Part shown: one piece after another, positions 8,244-16,249 of the stretch
Layout of the letters: the number at the start of each line of letters is the position of its first letter
How positions within the stretch are numbered: the stretch's first letter is position 1
NCBI GenBank assembly: GCA_910586065.1
Contig: CAJUGI010000005.1
Location: 1 to 64,000, forward strand
DNA: 64,000 nt
Direction: 5' to 3'
Source: an uncultured Christensenella sp.
Lineage (GTDB): Bacteria > Bacillota > Clostridia > Christensenellales > Borkfalkiaceae
Translations under genes and position numbers: made by a program
Notes under the pieces: model-generated
Database searches by the model: none
Told to the model about the DNA's origin: nothing
Seen by the model: the letters and a program-made list of their open reading frames with translations, nothing else

Positions 8244-8594
8244 TCAGTCCTCGTAGCGGACCAGATTTTCGCCGTCTTCCCAAAGTCGTTCAAGGTTGTA
8301 AAAGTCGCGTTCCTCGTCTCCGAAGATATGAACAATTACGTCGGCATAATCCAAAACAGCCCACCTGCCCTCGCGAGCTCCCTCGTGACGGCGTGGAATT
8401 ATTTCATATTCCTTTTCGAGTTTTTCCTCCAAATTTTCCGAAAGCGACCTTACGTGTGTTTTGGACGTTCCGCCCGCAACCACAAAGTAGTCGCACAGGC
8501 TGGTTTTGTTGTCAACCTGAATATAAACTATGCCCTTTGCCTTCTTTTCGGACAGAAATTTACAGATTAAAAGTACTTTTTCCTTTGACGTCAT
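8244..8594 (-). CDS. rsfS: Ribosomal silencing factor RsfS (Iojap)
   Basis: 116 residues. Binds uL14 on the 50S subunit and blocks subunit joining under starvation. The core motifs IVYIQVDNKTSLCDYFVVA, a THVRSLSENL helix, HEGAREGRWAVLDYADVIVH and FYNLERLW match the family. The start at 8594 is set by a GGAGAA Shine-Dalgarno eight bases upstream and overlaps the stop of the preceding nadD-yqeK gene as ATGA, indicating translational coupling. Confidence 0.94.
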   Translation of the reverse strand: MTSKEKVLLICKFLSEKKAKGIVYIQVDNKTSLCDYFVVAGGTSKTHVRSLSENLEEKLEKEYEIIPRRHEGAREGRWAVLDYADVIVHIFGDEERDFYNLERLWEDGENLVRYED

Positions 8595-9718
8595 AGATTC
8601 TCCTTTAAATATGCAAGCGCACGGCGAGAGAGCGGATAAACTCTGCCGCCTGCGTCTTCGATATATTTTAACTGACTTTCGAGCGCGGCGATAAGACACT
8701 TATCGATATCTGTCCTAAACAGCTTACGTAATTTTTCAACGCCGCCGAAATCGCGTCCCTCTTCCAAAATATCTGAAAGAAAAATTAATTTTTCTAAGTC
8801 GCTCATATTTTCGCGCCCGCTGGTGTGATAGCGAATCGCGTTCAAAATCCCCTCGTCCTTGACGCCGAAAACATGCTCGGCGACGTAGGCACCGCCGTAC
8901 TGGTGAATTACGGGCGGTGGAACGTTCGGCGGACACTTAAAACCCGCAAGCTCGGGTGAAGCCTCGTTAAGATACTTGGCGCAGTCGTGCAGCGCCGCCG
9001 CAGTTATGGCGTCTATTTCGAATACACGGAGCCTGCGGCAATTTTCGGCGGCGGTAACCGCCACGCCCACCGTATGCCGCCATCTTTCGGGAGTTAAAAG
9101 CTTTTTCACGCCGGAGAGCTCGGGCAAATAATACAATTGCCCGTCTGATATGCTTGATTTAACAACGTTTGGAACGTACTTGGAAACATCCTCGCCAAGG
9201 GCGGCAAGCGTTCTTATTTTTGTGGAGCTGACCGCTTTGCCCACATAGTCGAAAGAAACTATATCGCTTTTAAAGCGAGCGGTGAATTTTTTTAATTCGT
9301 CCTTCAGTTCACGTGCGTTTTCCCTTGCGCAAACGGCGAGGGTTACACACTTTAAAATTTCTTCCGGCGCCTTCCACGAATAAAAATTTTTAAGCTGGTC
9401 GGCACCGATTATAAAATACAGTTCGTCGTCTTTATAAAGCTTTTTGAAGCGCCTGCAGGTTATATAAGAGTAACTTATTCCGCCGCGTTTTATCTCGCAA
9501 TCGGAAATTTCCACCCCGTCTGCGCCTTCGAACGCAAAACGGCACATTTTCAGCCTGTCTTTTGCGCGAGCCGTCATAACCCCGCTTTTGTCAGGCGATA
9601 CGAACGCGGGCACGACTATTACTTTATCAAGCCCCAACGTCTGTTTAGCCGCGAGGACTATATTTATATGTTCGTTGTGGACGGGATTGAATGACCCGCC
9701 GAATATGGCGATTTTCAT
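8591..9718 (-). CDS. NadD-YqeK fusion: nicotinate-nucleotide adenylyltransferase plus HD hydrolase
   Basis: 375 residues in two domains. Residues 1-about 190 are NadD, which makes deamido-NAD from nicotinate mononucleotide and ATP: GGSFNPVHNEH at 7-17 (the nucleotidyltransferase HxxH-type motif) and SSTKIR near 164. Residues about 200-375 are YqeK, an HD-domain hydrolase (Ap4A symmetrical hydrolase in characterised members): RHTVGVA, HDCAKY, HQYGG, IRYHTSG and LSDILEEGRDF. In most Bacillota these are adjacent separate genes before rsfS; here they are one frame without an internal stop. Gene order (fusion, then rsfS) fits the usual obg-yhbY-nadD-yqeK-rsfS group. Confidence 0.93.
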   Translation of the reverse strand: MKIAIFGGSFNPVHNEHINIVLAAKQTLGLDKVIVVPAFVSPDKSGVMTARAKDRLKMCRFAFEGADGVEISDCEIKRGGISYSYITCRRFKKLYKDDELYFIIGADQLKNFYSWKAPEEILKCVTLAVCARENARELKDELKKFTARFKSDIVSFDYVGKAVSSTKIRTLAALGEDVSKYVPNVVKSSISDGQLYYLPELSGVKKLLTPERWRHTVGVAVTAAENCRRLRVFEIDAITAAALHDCAKYLNEASPELAGFKCPPNVPPPVIHQYGGAYVAEHVFGVKDEGILNAIRYHTSGRENMSDLEKLIFLSDILEEGRDFGGVEKLRKLFRTDIDKCLIAALESQLKYIEDAGGRVYPLSRRALAYLKENL

Positions 9719-9747
9719 TGTTTAAAAATATAAATAAAGTCAATAAT
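9718..9747 (+). promoter_or_regulatory. Promoter of membrane protein gene, leaderless type
   Basis: TTGTTT (9718-9723), an 18-bp spacer and AATAAT (9742-9747), then six bases to the ATG at 9754. The -35 overlaps the first codon of the divergent nadD-yqeK gene. Confidence 0.5.
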
Positions 9748-9753
9748 TTGCTT

Positions 9754-10497
9754 ATGAAAAGAATTAATCTGCCGCTTATTTTAGACACGGCTTTTACCGC
9801 CGTTGCTTCGTTTTTACTGTTTTTTACCATAATCCGCTTTTACACAAAAAGCGCGGTCATAGGACTTATTTTCGGAATAGCCGCGTTCGCGCTCTTCGGT
9901 GCGCTTGCGTTTTTGTACATAAGCCGCAAACAAAACAAGTCGCTTTTGATTTCCCGCGACGAAAAGCACAAAAAACTGCTTGCGCTACACCTTTCACTAT
10001 CTTCTGACGATTACGTTAAAGCTTTAATGAAAAAAGCAATCGGAGAAGAAACCAAAATTCGCGGTAAACGCATGATATGCGGGGAGAAAGAATACTATTT
10101 TTACTTTAAGATGCAACCTCTTTCAGAAGACGAAGTTGCGCAGGTTATTAAACGCAAAACCGAAAACGAAAAGATAATTTACTGCACTAAAACATCGGTT
10201 GAGGCGGTAATGCTTGCCGAAAGCTTTAATATTAAAATAACCTGCATCGACGAAATTTATGCGCTTTTGAAGAGCAAAGAACTGCTGCCTGAAAAATACG
10301 TTTACGAGGGTGCCCAAAAAATAAGCTTTTTTAAGAAAATTAAAGCAAGATTTTCGCGAAAGCTATGCGCCCCGCTGTTTTGGTCGGGCGCGGCGTTGCT
10401 GGCTTTGAGCTATCTCACATTTTATCCCGTTTACTATATAATCAGCGGAGGACTGATGCTGATACTTGCCGCGGTTGCGCTTTTAATTAAAGCTTGA
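9754..10497 (+). CDS. Four-TM membrane protein with central soluble domain
   Basis: 247 residues, not assigned to a named family. Two TM segments at about residues 7-55, a soluble middle of about 130 residues, and two TM segments at about 200-245. The middle domain has a strand-helix rhythm (EKIIYCTKTSVEAVMLAE, then FNIKITCIDEIYALL) like a Rossmann or restriction-endonuclease-like fold, but no catalytic motif is certain. The gene interrupts the obg-yhbY / nadD-rsfS group on the opposite strand, and its 3' end overlaps yhbY by 11 bp, tail to tail. Confidence 0.7.
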   Translation: MKRINLPLILDTAFTAVASFLLFFTIIRFYTKSAVIGLIFGIAAFALFGALAFLYISRKQNKSLLISRDEKHKKLLALHLSLSSDDYVKALMKKAIGEETKIRGKRMICGEKEYYFYFKMQPLSEDEVAQVIKRKTENEKIIYCTKTSVEAVMLAESFNIKITCIDEIYALLKSKELLPEKYVYEGAQKISFFKKIKARFSRKLCAPLFWSGAALLALSYLTFYPVYYIISGGLMLILAAVALLIKA

Positions 10498-10780
10498 TAT
10501 GCTCTATATCCTTTCTCTGTGACCTGCGGTATAAAACAGCTTTTCTGCCTATAACAATCACACATTCGGCGCCAAGCTTTTTTGCAAGCTCCCTGCCGGT
10601 TTCCTGCGGGTCCCCGTCTGAATTTTCCAGAATGTTTATTTTTATAAGCTCTCGCTTTTCAAGACAGTCGGAAAAGCTTGCAAGCATATTTGCGCCTATT
10701 CCTTCCTTGCCGACCTGTCCTATCGGGGACAGATTCGCGGCAAGGCTTTTTAATTTACTACGTTGTTTGGAAGTTAACAT
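10487..10780 (-). CDS. yhbY: YhbY-family CRM-domain RNA-binding protein
   Basis: 97 residues, a single CRS1-YhbY domain. Associates with pre-50S particles. The family hallmark GKEGIG is at 24-29 and the end LYRRSQRK is typical. A Shine-Dalgarno AGAGG precedes the ATG. It follows obgE on the same strand by 165 bp; that gap shows no gene. Confidence 0.94.
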   Translation of the reverse strand: MLTSKQRSKLKSLAANLSPIGQVGKEGIGANMLASFSDCLEKRELIKINILENSDGDPQETGRELAKKLGAECVIVIGRKAVLYRRSQRKDIEHIKL

Positions 10781-10945
10781 TTTAGCCTCTTTTTATTTAT
10801 TTTTTCAGTCCGCATACGCATAAAAGTTCGCAATATTGCGGGGTGTAAGTTAATTTTAGCCGCCGTTGATTTTACCACGCGCATACTGTAAGCAGAAAAC
10901 TATACGTGTCCGTCAGTCATTCGCTCGCCGGGACATAACCAATCG

Positions 10946-12226
10946 TTACGGCACGAAATCAAATTCCACCTCGCCGATAGAAACGGTATCGTTTTCTTTA
11001 ATGCCCATTTCTTTGAGCTTTGAAATAACTCCCTTTTCACGCAAAATCTTTTGGAAATACGCCATAGAATCGGGGTCGCTTAAAACCACGTTTCGGCAAA
11101 GCATATCCAAAAGCGAACCGACAACGACGTAAACGCCGCCGTCCAGATAAATTTCGAAGTCGAGATTGCCGCTCTTGCGGTAGGTAAACGTTTCGTCGCT
11201 TTCTACACGGCTCACCGGCGGCAAGATCTTTAATTTTTCGAAAACACCTGCAACAAGCTCTTCCGTCCCCTCGCCGTTTACCGCGGTTATAGTGAATATT
11301 TTATATCTTCTGCAATACTTCTTTTTGAAAATTTTCAAGTTTTCTTCGGCGCCGTAAACGTCGCACTTGTTCAAAGCGATTATCTGCGGAAGCGCGGCAA
11401 GCTTTTTGCTGTACTGCTTAAGTTCGGTGTTTATTTTTTTGAAATCTTCAACGGGGTCGCGCCCTTCCGCGCCGGAAATATCAATTACGTGCACAAGCAT
11501 TCTCGTACGCTCGATATGTCGCAAAAAATCGTGCCCCAAGCCCGCGCCGTCCGCCGCGCCTTCGATAAGCCCGGGGATATCCGCCGCAACGAAAGAATTA
11601 TCGTAATATTTAACCACGCCAAGGTTAGGAGAAAGCGTCGTAAAGTGGTAGTTTGCTATTTTTGGGCGCGCCGCCGTTATTTTTGAAAGCAGCGTCGATT
11701 TACCGACGTTTGGAAAACCGATTAACCCGACGTCTGCAATTACTTTAAGCTCCAGCTGCAACACGTGAAGTTCGGTCTTTTCACCTTTTTGCGCAAAGTT
11801 TGGAGCATGCCTGCGCGACGTGGTAAAGCGTACGTTACCCTTTCCTCCTCTGCCGCCTTCGGCAATAAGCTTTCTTTCGCCGTGGGCAAACATATCTGCG
11901 ATTACCGTGCCGCTTTCATAGTCCTTAACCACGGTACCGACGGGAACTTTTATTATAATATCTTCGCCGCCGTGCCCGAAGCATTTATTTGTGCCACCGC
12001 GCTCGCCGTCGCCCGCAACGTATTTTGATTTATAGCGAAATGCGAGCAAATCGTTCATAGAGTTGTCCGCCTCGATATAAACGTTTCCGCCGTTTCCGCC
12101 GTCGCCGCCGTCCGGTCCGCAAGCGGGCTTGCCTTTATAGGCTTTAAAGGAATTCATTCCGTCGCCGCCATCGCCAGATTTGATTGTAATTTTTACCCTG
12201 TCGGTAAATAAGTTTTTATCTGCCAT
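10946..12226 (-). CDS. obgE: Obg GTPase
   Basis: 426 residues, all three Obg parts. The Gly-rich N-domain (residues 1-about 160) carries GDGGDG and PDGGDGGNGG runs. The G domain has GFPNVGKST, the DIPGLIEGA switch II and NKCD. The C-terminal OCT domain covers about 345-426. It is a ribosome-assembly and stringent-response GTPase. Four bases separate it from the rho-like stop, with no clear Shine-Dalgarno, suggesting coupling to the gene upstream. Confidence 0.97.
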   Translation of the reverse strand: MADKNLFTDRVKITIKSGDGGDGMNSFKAYKGKPACGPDGGDGGNGGNVYIEADNSMNDLLAFRYKSKYVAGDGERGGTNKCFGHGGEDIIIKVPVGTVVKDYESGTVIADMFAHGERKLIAEGGRGGKGNVRFTTSRRHAPNFAQKGEKTELHVLQLELKVIADVGLIGFPNVGKSTLLSKITAARPKIANYHFTTLSPNLGVVKYYDNSFVAADIPGLIEGAADGAGLGHDFLRHIERTRMLVHVIDISGAEGRDPVEDFKKINTELKQYSKKLAALPQIIALNKCDVYGAEENLKIFKKKYCRRYKIFTITAVNGEGTEELVAGVFEKLKILPPVSRVESDETFTYRKSGNLDFEIYLDGGVYVVVGSLLDMLCRNVVLSDPDSMAYFQKILREKGVISKLKEMGIKENDTVSIGEVEFDFVP

Positions 12227-12230
12227 AATT

Positions 12231-13571
12231 TTAATTGAATCTCTTTATGAGTTCCGCGTTGTCCCGAGTTTCTTTAAACAAACTTAAAACCTCTTCTGCG
12301 GACAAACCGCGCATCCTGTTCGCCGCAGTCAGTTCCTCCGCGGAAAGCAGTTTATCATCCCTGTCTGCAAAAGAATTTTTTATATCAACAGCGGGGAAAA
12401 GTCTTTTTTCTACAAGTTGCGCAGAAAGCACAATCTCCATATTCGCAAGCGGAGAAAATTCTTCGCAAAGATTGCTTTCATCCGTTAATGCCGCCAGAAC
12501 AGTGAGAGAACCACCTTCTTCGGCGTTGCACGCACAAAATAAAAGGTTTTTTATTTCGGCGGCGTATTCTTCGCCGTACGCGTGCGCAAGGCGGTTTATC
12601 CCGTCGAATAAAACAACCGCGTCACCGCCGTCTTCCACTATTCTCTGTGCATATTCGAACCCCAAACGGACAATACGGACGTGACTTTCGCACGAGCTTG
12701 CAAAATCAGTGCACAAAAGCGTTACGCCGTTTAACGTTCTTTTAAAGTCGTTAATAACTTCGGGAAGCTCGTCTATTAACAGCAGTATTACTTTTAAATG
12801 CGGGTAATTAAATGATATTCCCGCGGCAATTTGCTTTAACAATTCAGTTTTATCGGATTTTTGCGGTGATTTGATAAATCCGCGCTGTCCCAGGGCAACG
12901 GGCGCGAACAAGTCTATTATTCTGCAGAACAAGCTTTCTCTGCCGTGCTCGGTTTTCAGCGTGGTTTGAGGATATATATGGGTTAATTCCTCAAAACGCC
13001 TGCGGATTGGTCTGTCGGCAACCGAAATACCGTTAACAGAATATATTTCCGTCAGAGCGGGGATTTCATTGGCGTTTCTGCTTGCACATTTACCTTCTAT
13101 CAAGTCGCCTTCGCGCAGAGAATGTCTTTTAATAAACAGCTCGTGAACCGTCACGCAATTGCCGTCAGCCGAACTTAAAGAATATAAAGACGCACGGGTG
13201 CCGTCGAATTTTAAAATACCGCAAACTTCGCCGTTTAAAATTCCTATGCTGTCGTTTACGCTCAAAACGTTTTGTTTCTCTTCCCGAGGGATTTCAAACG
13301 ATTGAGATAAATGATTTTTACGGCAAGTGATAATATCAGCGACAAGTTTACCGTCGTATTGTTGCGATTTTGGCGGAGCTCCGCGGTGCGATTGCTCGAT
13401 AGGCGCCGTATTTCCGGAGGCTATGCCGAGTATTTCCTCGATAACGCGGGATTTTTTACCGTCAGCAGGGCGGTGCACGCCGACAGCTCTGGCAACTTGT
13501 CTGAGCTCGTAAATATTAAGTTTTTCAAGACGTTCTTCAACGTCTTTCAAGATACCGTCGTCAGAGCGCAT
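12231..13571 (-). CDS. Rho-like protein with degenerate ATPase site
   Basis: 446 residues, recognisably Rho along the whole length. Residues 15-50 are a Rho_N-like helical domain, about 105-165 the OB-fold RNA-binding domain, and 225-420 the RecA-like core, with GQRG at 228-231, LLIDE at 264-268, EEGGSLT and EKRLFPAVDI. Key positions differ from working Rho. The P-loop reads SPQKSDKT at 235-242, with Asp240 in place of the invariant Gly. DERPEE becomes DELPEV, DSITRLARAY becomes DGINRLAHAY, and the LSRK arginine-finger motif becomes LSAQ (Ala384). The R-loop segment before the CN-EEGG motif is shortened by about ten residues. Lys241 and Glu268 remain. It is likely an ATPase-weak or dead paralogue. 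It overlaps the MBL gene stop by one base and sits directly before obgE. Confidence 0.85.
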   Translation of the reverse strand: MRSDDGILKDVEERLEKLNIYELRQVARAVGVHRPADGKKSRVIEEILGIASGNTAPIEQSHRGAPPKSQQYDGKLVADIITCRKNHLSQSFEIPREEKQNVLSVNDSIGILNGEVCGILKFDGTRASLYSLSSADGNCVTVHELFIKRHSLREGDLIEGKCASRNANEIPALTEIYSVNGISVADRPIRRRFEELTHIYPQTTLKTEHGRESLFCRIIDLFAPVALGQRGFIKSPQKSDKTELLKQIAAGISFNYPHLKVILLLIDELPEVINDFKRTLNGVTLLCTDFASSCESHVRIVRLGFEYAQRIVEDGGDAVVLFDGINRLAHAYGEEYAAEIKNLLFCACNAEEGGSLTVLAALTDESNLCEEFSPLANMEIVLSAQLVEKRLFPAVDIKNSFADRDDKLLSAEELTAANRMRGLSAEEVLSLFKETRDNAELIKRFN

Positions 13572-14215
13572 TAATTTTTCCTCAAAACTAAAATTCTGGT
13601 TCCATCGTTTAAATCACTTCTCAAAAGTTCAAGACTGTTTTCTTCATACTCTTCGACAATATCTTCGTCAAAAAGCTTTAAAAATTCGTCTACCTTGTCG
13701 ATATCGAGCTTACAGTCTTTTGTGCGGTAATGCATAGGAATAACGATTTCGGGCATAATCCTGTCCACATATTCTTTTGCCATATCGGCGTCTATAGTAT
13801 AATTACCGCCGACTGGAATGAGTAAAACGTTTACCGGCAAAACAGCCTCGATAAGCGCCGATGAACACTCCTCGCCCAAATCACCCAAATGGCAAACGTC
13901 TATACCGTCCATACGGAATTTGAAGATTGTATTTTCCCCGCGAAGTTTTCCGCGCCTGCCGTCGTGAAAACTTTTCACCGCATCCACTTCGACGCCGGCA
14001 AGCGAATAACTTGTCTGCGTTTCGATAATTTTAGGGTTTCCTCCAACATTTTTTATTGCATTATGGTCGTAATGCCCGTGCGATATAGTAACCGCGTCCG
14101 CCGAAACGTTCGGCATTCTATAACCTATTTCTTCGGAATACGGGTCGCAGACTATAGAAGTCCCGGTGCTCTCCGTAAGCTTAAAGCATGAATGACCCAG
14201 ATATTCTATTTTCAT
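13571..14215 (-). CDS. MBL-fold metal-dependent hydrolase (UlaG/UPF0173-like)
   Basis: 214 residues. Metallo-beta-lactamase fold with the metal motif SHGHYDHNAI near 45-54 and later ligands in CHLGDLG and PMHYRTKD. The N-terminal MKIEYLGHSCFKL is typical of the UPF0173/L-ascorbate-6-phosphate-lactonase-like group. Substrate unknown. Shine-Dalgarno AAGGAG precedes it. Its TAA stop shares a base with the ATG of the rho-like gene (TAATG). Confidence 0.88.
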   Translation of the reverse strand: MKIEYLGHSCFKLTESTGTSIVCDPYSEEIGYRMPNVSADAVTISHGHYDHNAIKNVGGNPKIIETQTSYSLAGVEVDAVKSFHDGRRGKLRGENTIFKFRMDGIDVCHLGDLGEECSSALIEAVLPVNVLLIPVGGNYTIDADMAKEYVDRIMPEIVIPMHYRTKDCKLDIDKVDEFLKLFDEDIVEEYEENSLELLRSDLNDGTRILVLRKN

Positions 14216-14224
14216 TTTTTCTCC

Positions 14225-14590
14225 TTATTTTCTTACGGCTGAAATTTCCAGCCGAATATCTTCGCCGCCTAAATTATAGACGATTTTTATCATTTTGCCT
14301 GCGGGCGTATCCCACACCCGCAGGCTTTTTGTAAACACGGGGATTTCCCCGACGCCGCCGCATTCGGAAAGCGTGCACAAAGTGTTTTTATTTTCGATAA
14401 ATTCGATTTTTAAGTTCGTTGTTCCGGCGCGCGACTGCGTAAGAGATTTACCGTCGTAAGCAATTGAACAGCAGTCGCCGCAGTAGAAGTATTCCAGAAA
14501 AAACCCGCCGTCGTACCATTCGCCCAATACGCCGTCGGCACACGGCGTTTCGCCGGTTGACGAATTAAAAGTAATTTTAACGCTTTCCAT
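14225..14590 (-). CDS. Small beta-barrel protein, DUF1934/YwiB-like
   Basis: 121 residues. It opens with a beta strand (VKITFNSSTGE), then alternating strands, and ends IVYNLGGEDIRLEISA, which resembles the close of DUF1934 (YwiB) lipocalin-like proteins. It is unusually rich in Cys early on (YFYCGDCCSIAY). Assignment to DUF1934 is from pattern only. It sits three bases after tyrA and nine before the MBL gene, inside the operon. Function unknown. Confidence 0.6.
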   Translation of the reverse strand: MESVKITFNSSTGETPCADGVLGEWYDGGFFLEYFYCGDCCSIAYDGKSLTQSRAGTTNLKIEFIENKNTLCTLSECGGVGEIPVFTKSLRVWDTPAGKMIKIVYNLGGEDIRLEISAVRK

Positions 14591-14593
14591 AAA

Positions 14594-15406
14594 TCAACCC
14601 TTGTTTTCCTCGAACACGGTGCGACCATCTTTTAAAACGCGTTTAAGCTCCTCTTCGTCTCCGTCGTCCAAAGCGGACTTTATATCCTCAAGCGAGGATA
14701 TAAGCGAGGCAATCTGCAAGGAAAGGTTTTTCTTGTTTAAGAGATACAACTCGGTCCACACGTTTTCGTCAACGCCCGCAATGCGCGTCATATCCTGAAA
14801 ACTGCCTCCTGTAAAGCCGAGACAGCCTTTTATTTCTTCGTTTTTAACATAAGCGTTTGAAACGACGTGCGCAAGCTGGGAAGTGTAAGCTATTTTTCTG
14901 TCATGCTCGTCAGAAGAACACTCTATTATTTTTTTAAATCCAATTTCCGCGGCAAGTTCTGTTATTAATTGCACCGCATATATGTCCGAGTTTTGATTGT
15001 TTACGATAATTATACTTGCTCCATCGAACAAATCGGCACAGGCATTTTCCACGCCCGAAACTTCTTTACCCGCCATAGGGTGCGTGCCTAAATAACGGAA
15101 ATTCCGCGGTTTTTTATAAATTTCTTTTTCAAGATACCCCTTAACCCCGCAGATATCGGCAACGACAGCGCCGTCTTTGAATTCGTTTTCGTTTAAAAAC
15201 TTAACCGCGGCTTTGGGCGGAAGCGCAACAAAAACCGCGTCGTACTTTTTAAAATCGGTTGCGGATTCGTCTATTATATCGTTTTCAAGGGCGTAATTAA
15301 TAGGCTTCTGCGAACGGTTCCATCCTGCGACGCTATATCCGGCACGCTTTAATGCAAGGCACAGAGAACCGCCTATTATACCCAATCCCGCAACGCAGAT
15401 TTTCAT
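14594..15406 (-). CDS. tyrA: Prephenate dehydrogenase
   Basis: 270 residues. Oxidises prephenate to 4-hydroxyphenylpyruvate for tyrosine synthesis. NAD-binding GLGIIGGS is at residues 7-14, then LPPKAA, the GTHPMAGKE motif with the catalytic-region His, and YTSQLAHVVS. It has no ACT or chorismate-mutase domain, so it is the short monofunctional form. Shine-Dalgarno AAGGAGC. First gene of the minus-strand run tyrA, DUF1934-like, MBL, rho-like, obgE. Confidence 0.93.
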   Translation of the reverse strand: MKICVAGLGIIGGSLCLALKRAGYSVAGWNRSQKPINYALENDIIDESATDFKKYDAVFVALPPKAAVKFLNENEFKDGAVVADICGVKGYLEKEIYKKPRNFRYLGTHPMAGKEVSGVENACADLFDGASIIIVNNQNSDIYAVQLITELAAEIGFKKIIECSSDEHDRKIAYTSQLAHVVSNAYVKNEEIKGCLGFTGGSFQDMTRIAGVDENVWTELYLLNKKNLSLQIASLISSLEDIKSALDDGDEEELKRVLKDGRTVFEENKG

Positions 15407-15431
15407 TTTTGCTCCTTAAAATATTATTGCC

Positions 15432-16055
15432 TTAATTTTCGCGCATTATTTCGGCCTTGAGGTTACCGAACACAATCCAGTTATAAACGGACACGGCGGC
15501 GTAGGCAACGAAAGAAAGAATGAAAAACGCAATCGTCCAGTTTACGCCGTTTGACGTTGCAAAAAGGCTTGACGCGGTGGATTCGTTGTTGGCGCCGTAG
15601 CTTGAAAGCATTATCATATATAAAACTTCGAGCACCACTCCCGAAACAAACAGTGTTGGCAGATTGAATTTTTGAAGAAATCCCTTTTTAGTCTCTTTGC
15701 CGGAAGTTACTTTTTCGAACTGCGCGGCGGAGTACTTTTTGATATTCAAAAGCCCCCTTGCACACTTTTGCAAAACTACTACCGCGAAAACGGCACCCGC
15801 GGCGAGATAAATTATTGAAACTACCTGATAGACGTCCCAAACGCGTTTTGATGTGCCGCCGAAAACTTCGCCGAAACAGCGGATTGCCTCGTTGTAAAGC
15901 GAAAAACCGACAGTAATTCCTCCGCCGTTATTTTGAAAGCAGGGAATAAACACCAATACGACTACCGAAATTATTGCAAGCACGCTTGAAACCGCTGTCA
16001 AAATGCAGTTGAGCTTAAATCTTTTAATATATTTTAAATATGGTTTATCAGCCAA
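15432..16055 (-). CDS. Four-TM membrane protein of unknown function
   Basis: 207 residues. Hydrophobic segments lie at about 15-38, 78-100, 130-150 and 172-195. No recognised family motif. The start is a TTG at 16055, placed by the GAAGGAC Shine-Dalgarno ten bases upstream; no ATG fits. It lies 25 bp before tyrA on the same strand and may be co-transcribed. Confidence 0.65.
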   Translation of the reverse strand: MADKPYLKYIKRFKLNCILTAVSSVLAIISVVVLVFIPCFQNNGGGITVGFSLYNEAIRCFGEVFGGTSKRVWDVYQVVSIIYLAAGAVFAVVVLQKCARGLLNIKKYSAAQFEKVTSGKETKKGFLQKFNLPTLFVSGVVLEVLYMIMLSSYGANNESTASSLFATSNGVNWTIAFFILSFVAYAAVSVYNWIVFGNLKAEIMREN

Positions 16056-16172
16056 ATTTTTGTCCTTCTTTTGCCTTTTAACCTATTATATAAAAAAATT
16101 CTCTTTTCGGCAAGTGTTTAAGACACAAAATTCGCCGTATCGCAACGCCGTTTGTTTTGCGAACGGAATTTT

Positions 16173-16212
16173 TTGACATTTAATTGACAATCGATATATT
16201 TTTATTTATAAT
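16173..16212 (+). promoter_or_regulatory. Tandem sigma-A promoters of pgk
   Basis: TTGACA (16184-16189), a 17-bp spacer and TATAAT (16207-16212) form an exact consensus promoter. Eleven bases earlier a second TTGACA (16173-16178) has TATATT (16195-16200) at 16 bp. A strong promoter fits a glycolytic gene. Confidence 0.85.
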
Positions 16213-16249
16213 ATTTTGAGTAAATAATTTAATTCAAGGAGCAAATAAA

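Noticed and set aside
8594..8699. N-terminal extension of RsfS
   Set aside because: The extension lies inside the nadD-yqeK reading region in another frame, and a good Shine-Dalgarno sets the start at 8594.
10781..10945. Missing small gene between obgE and yhbY
   Set aside because: No frame with a start, ribosome site and plausible codon use; treated as spacer.
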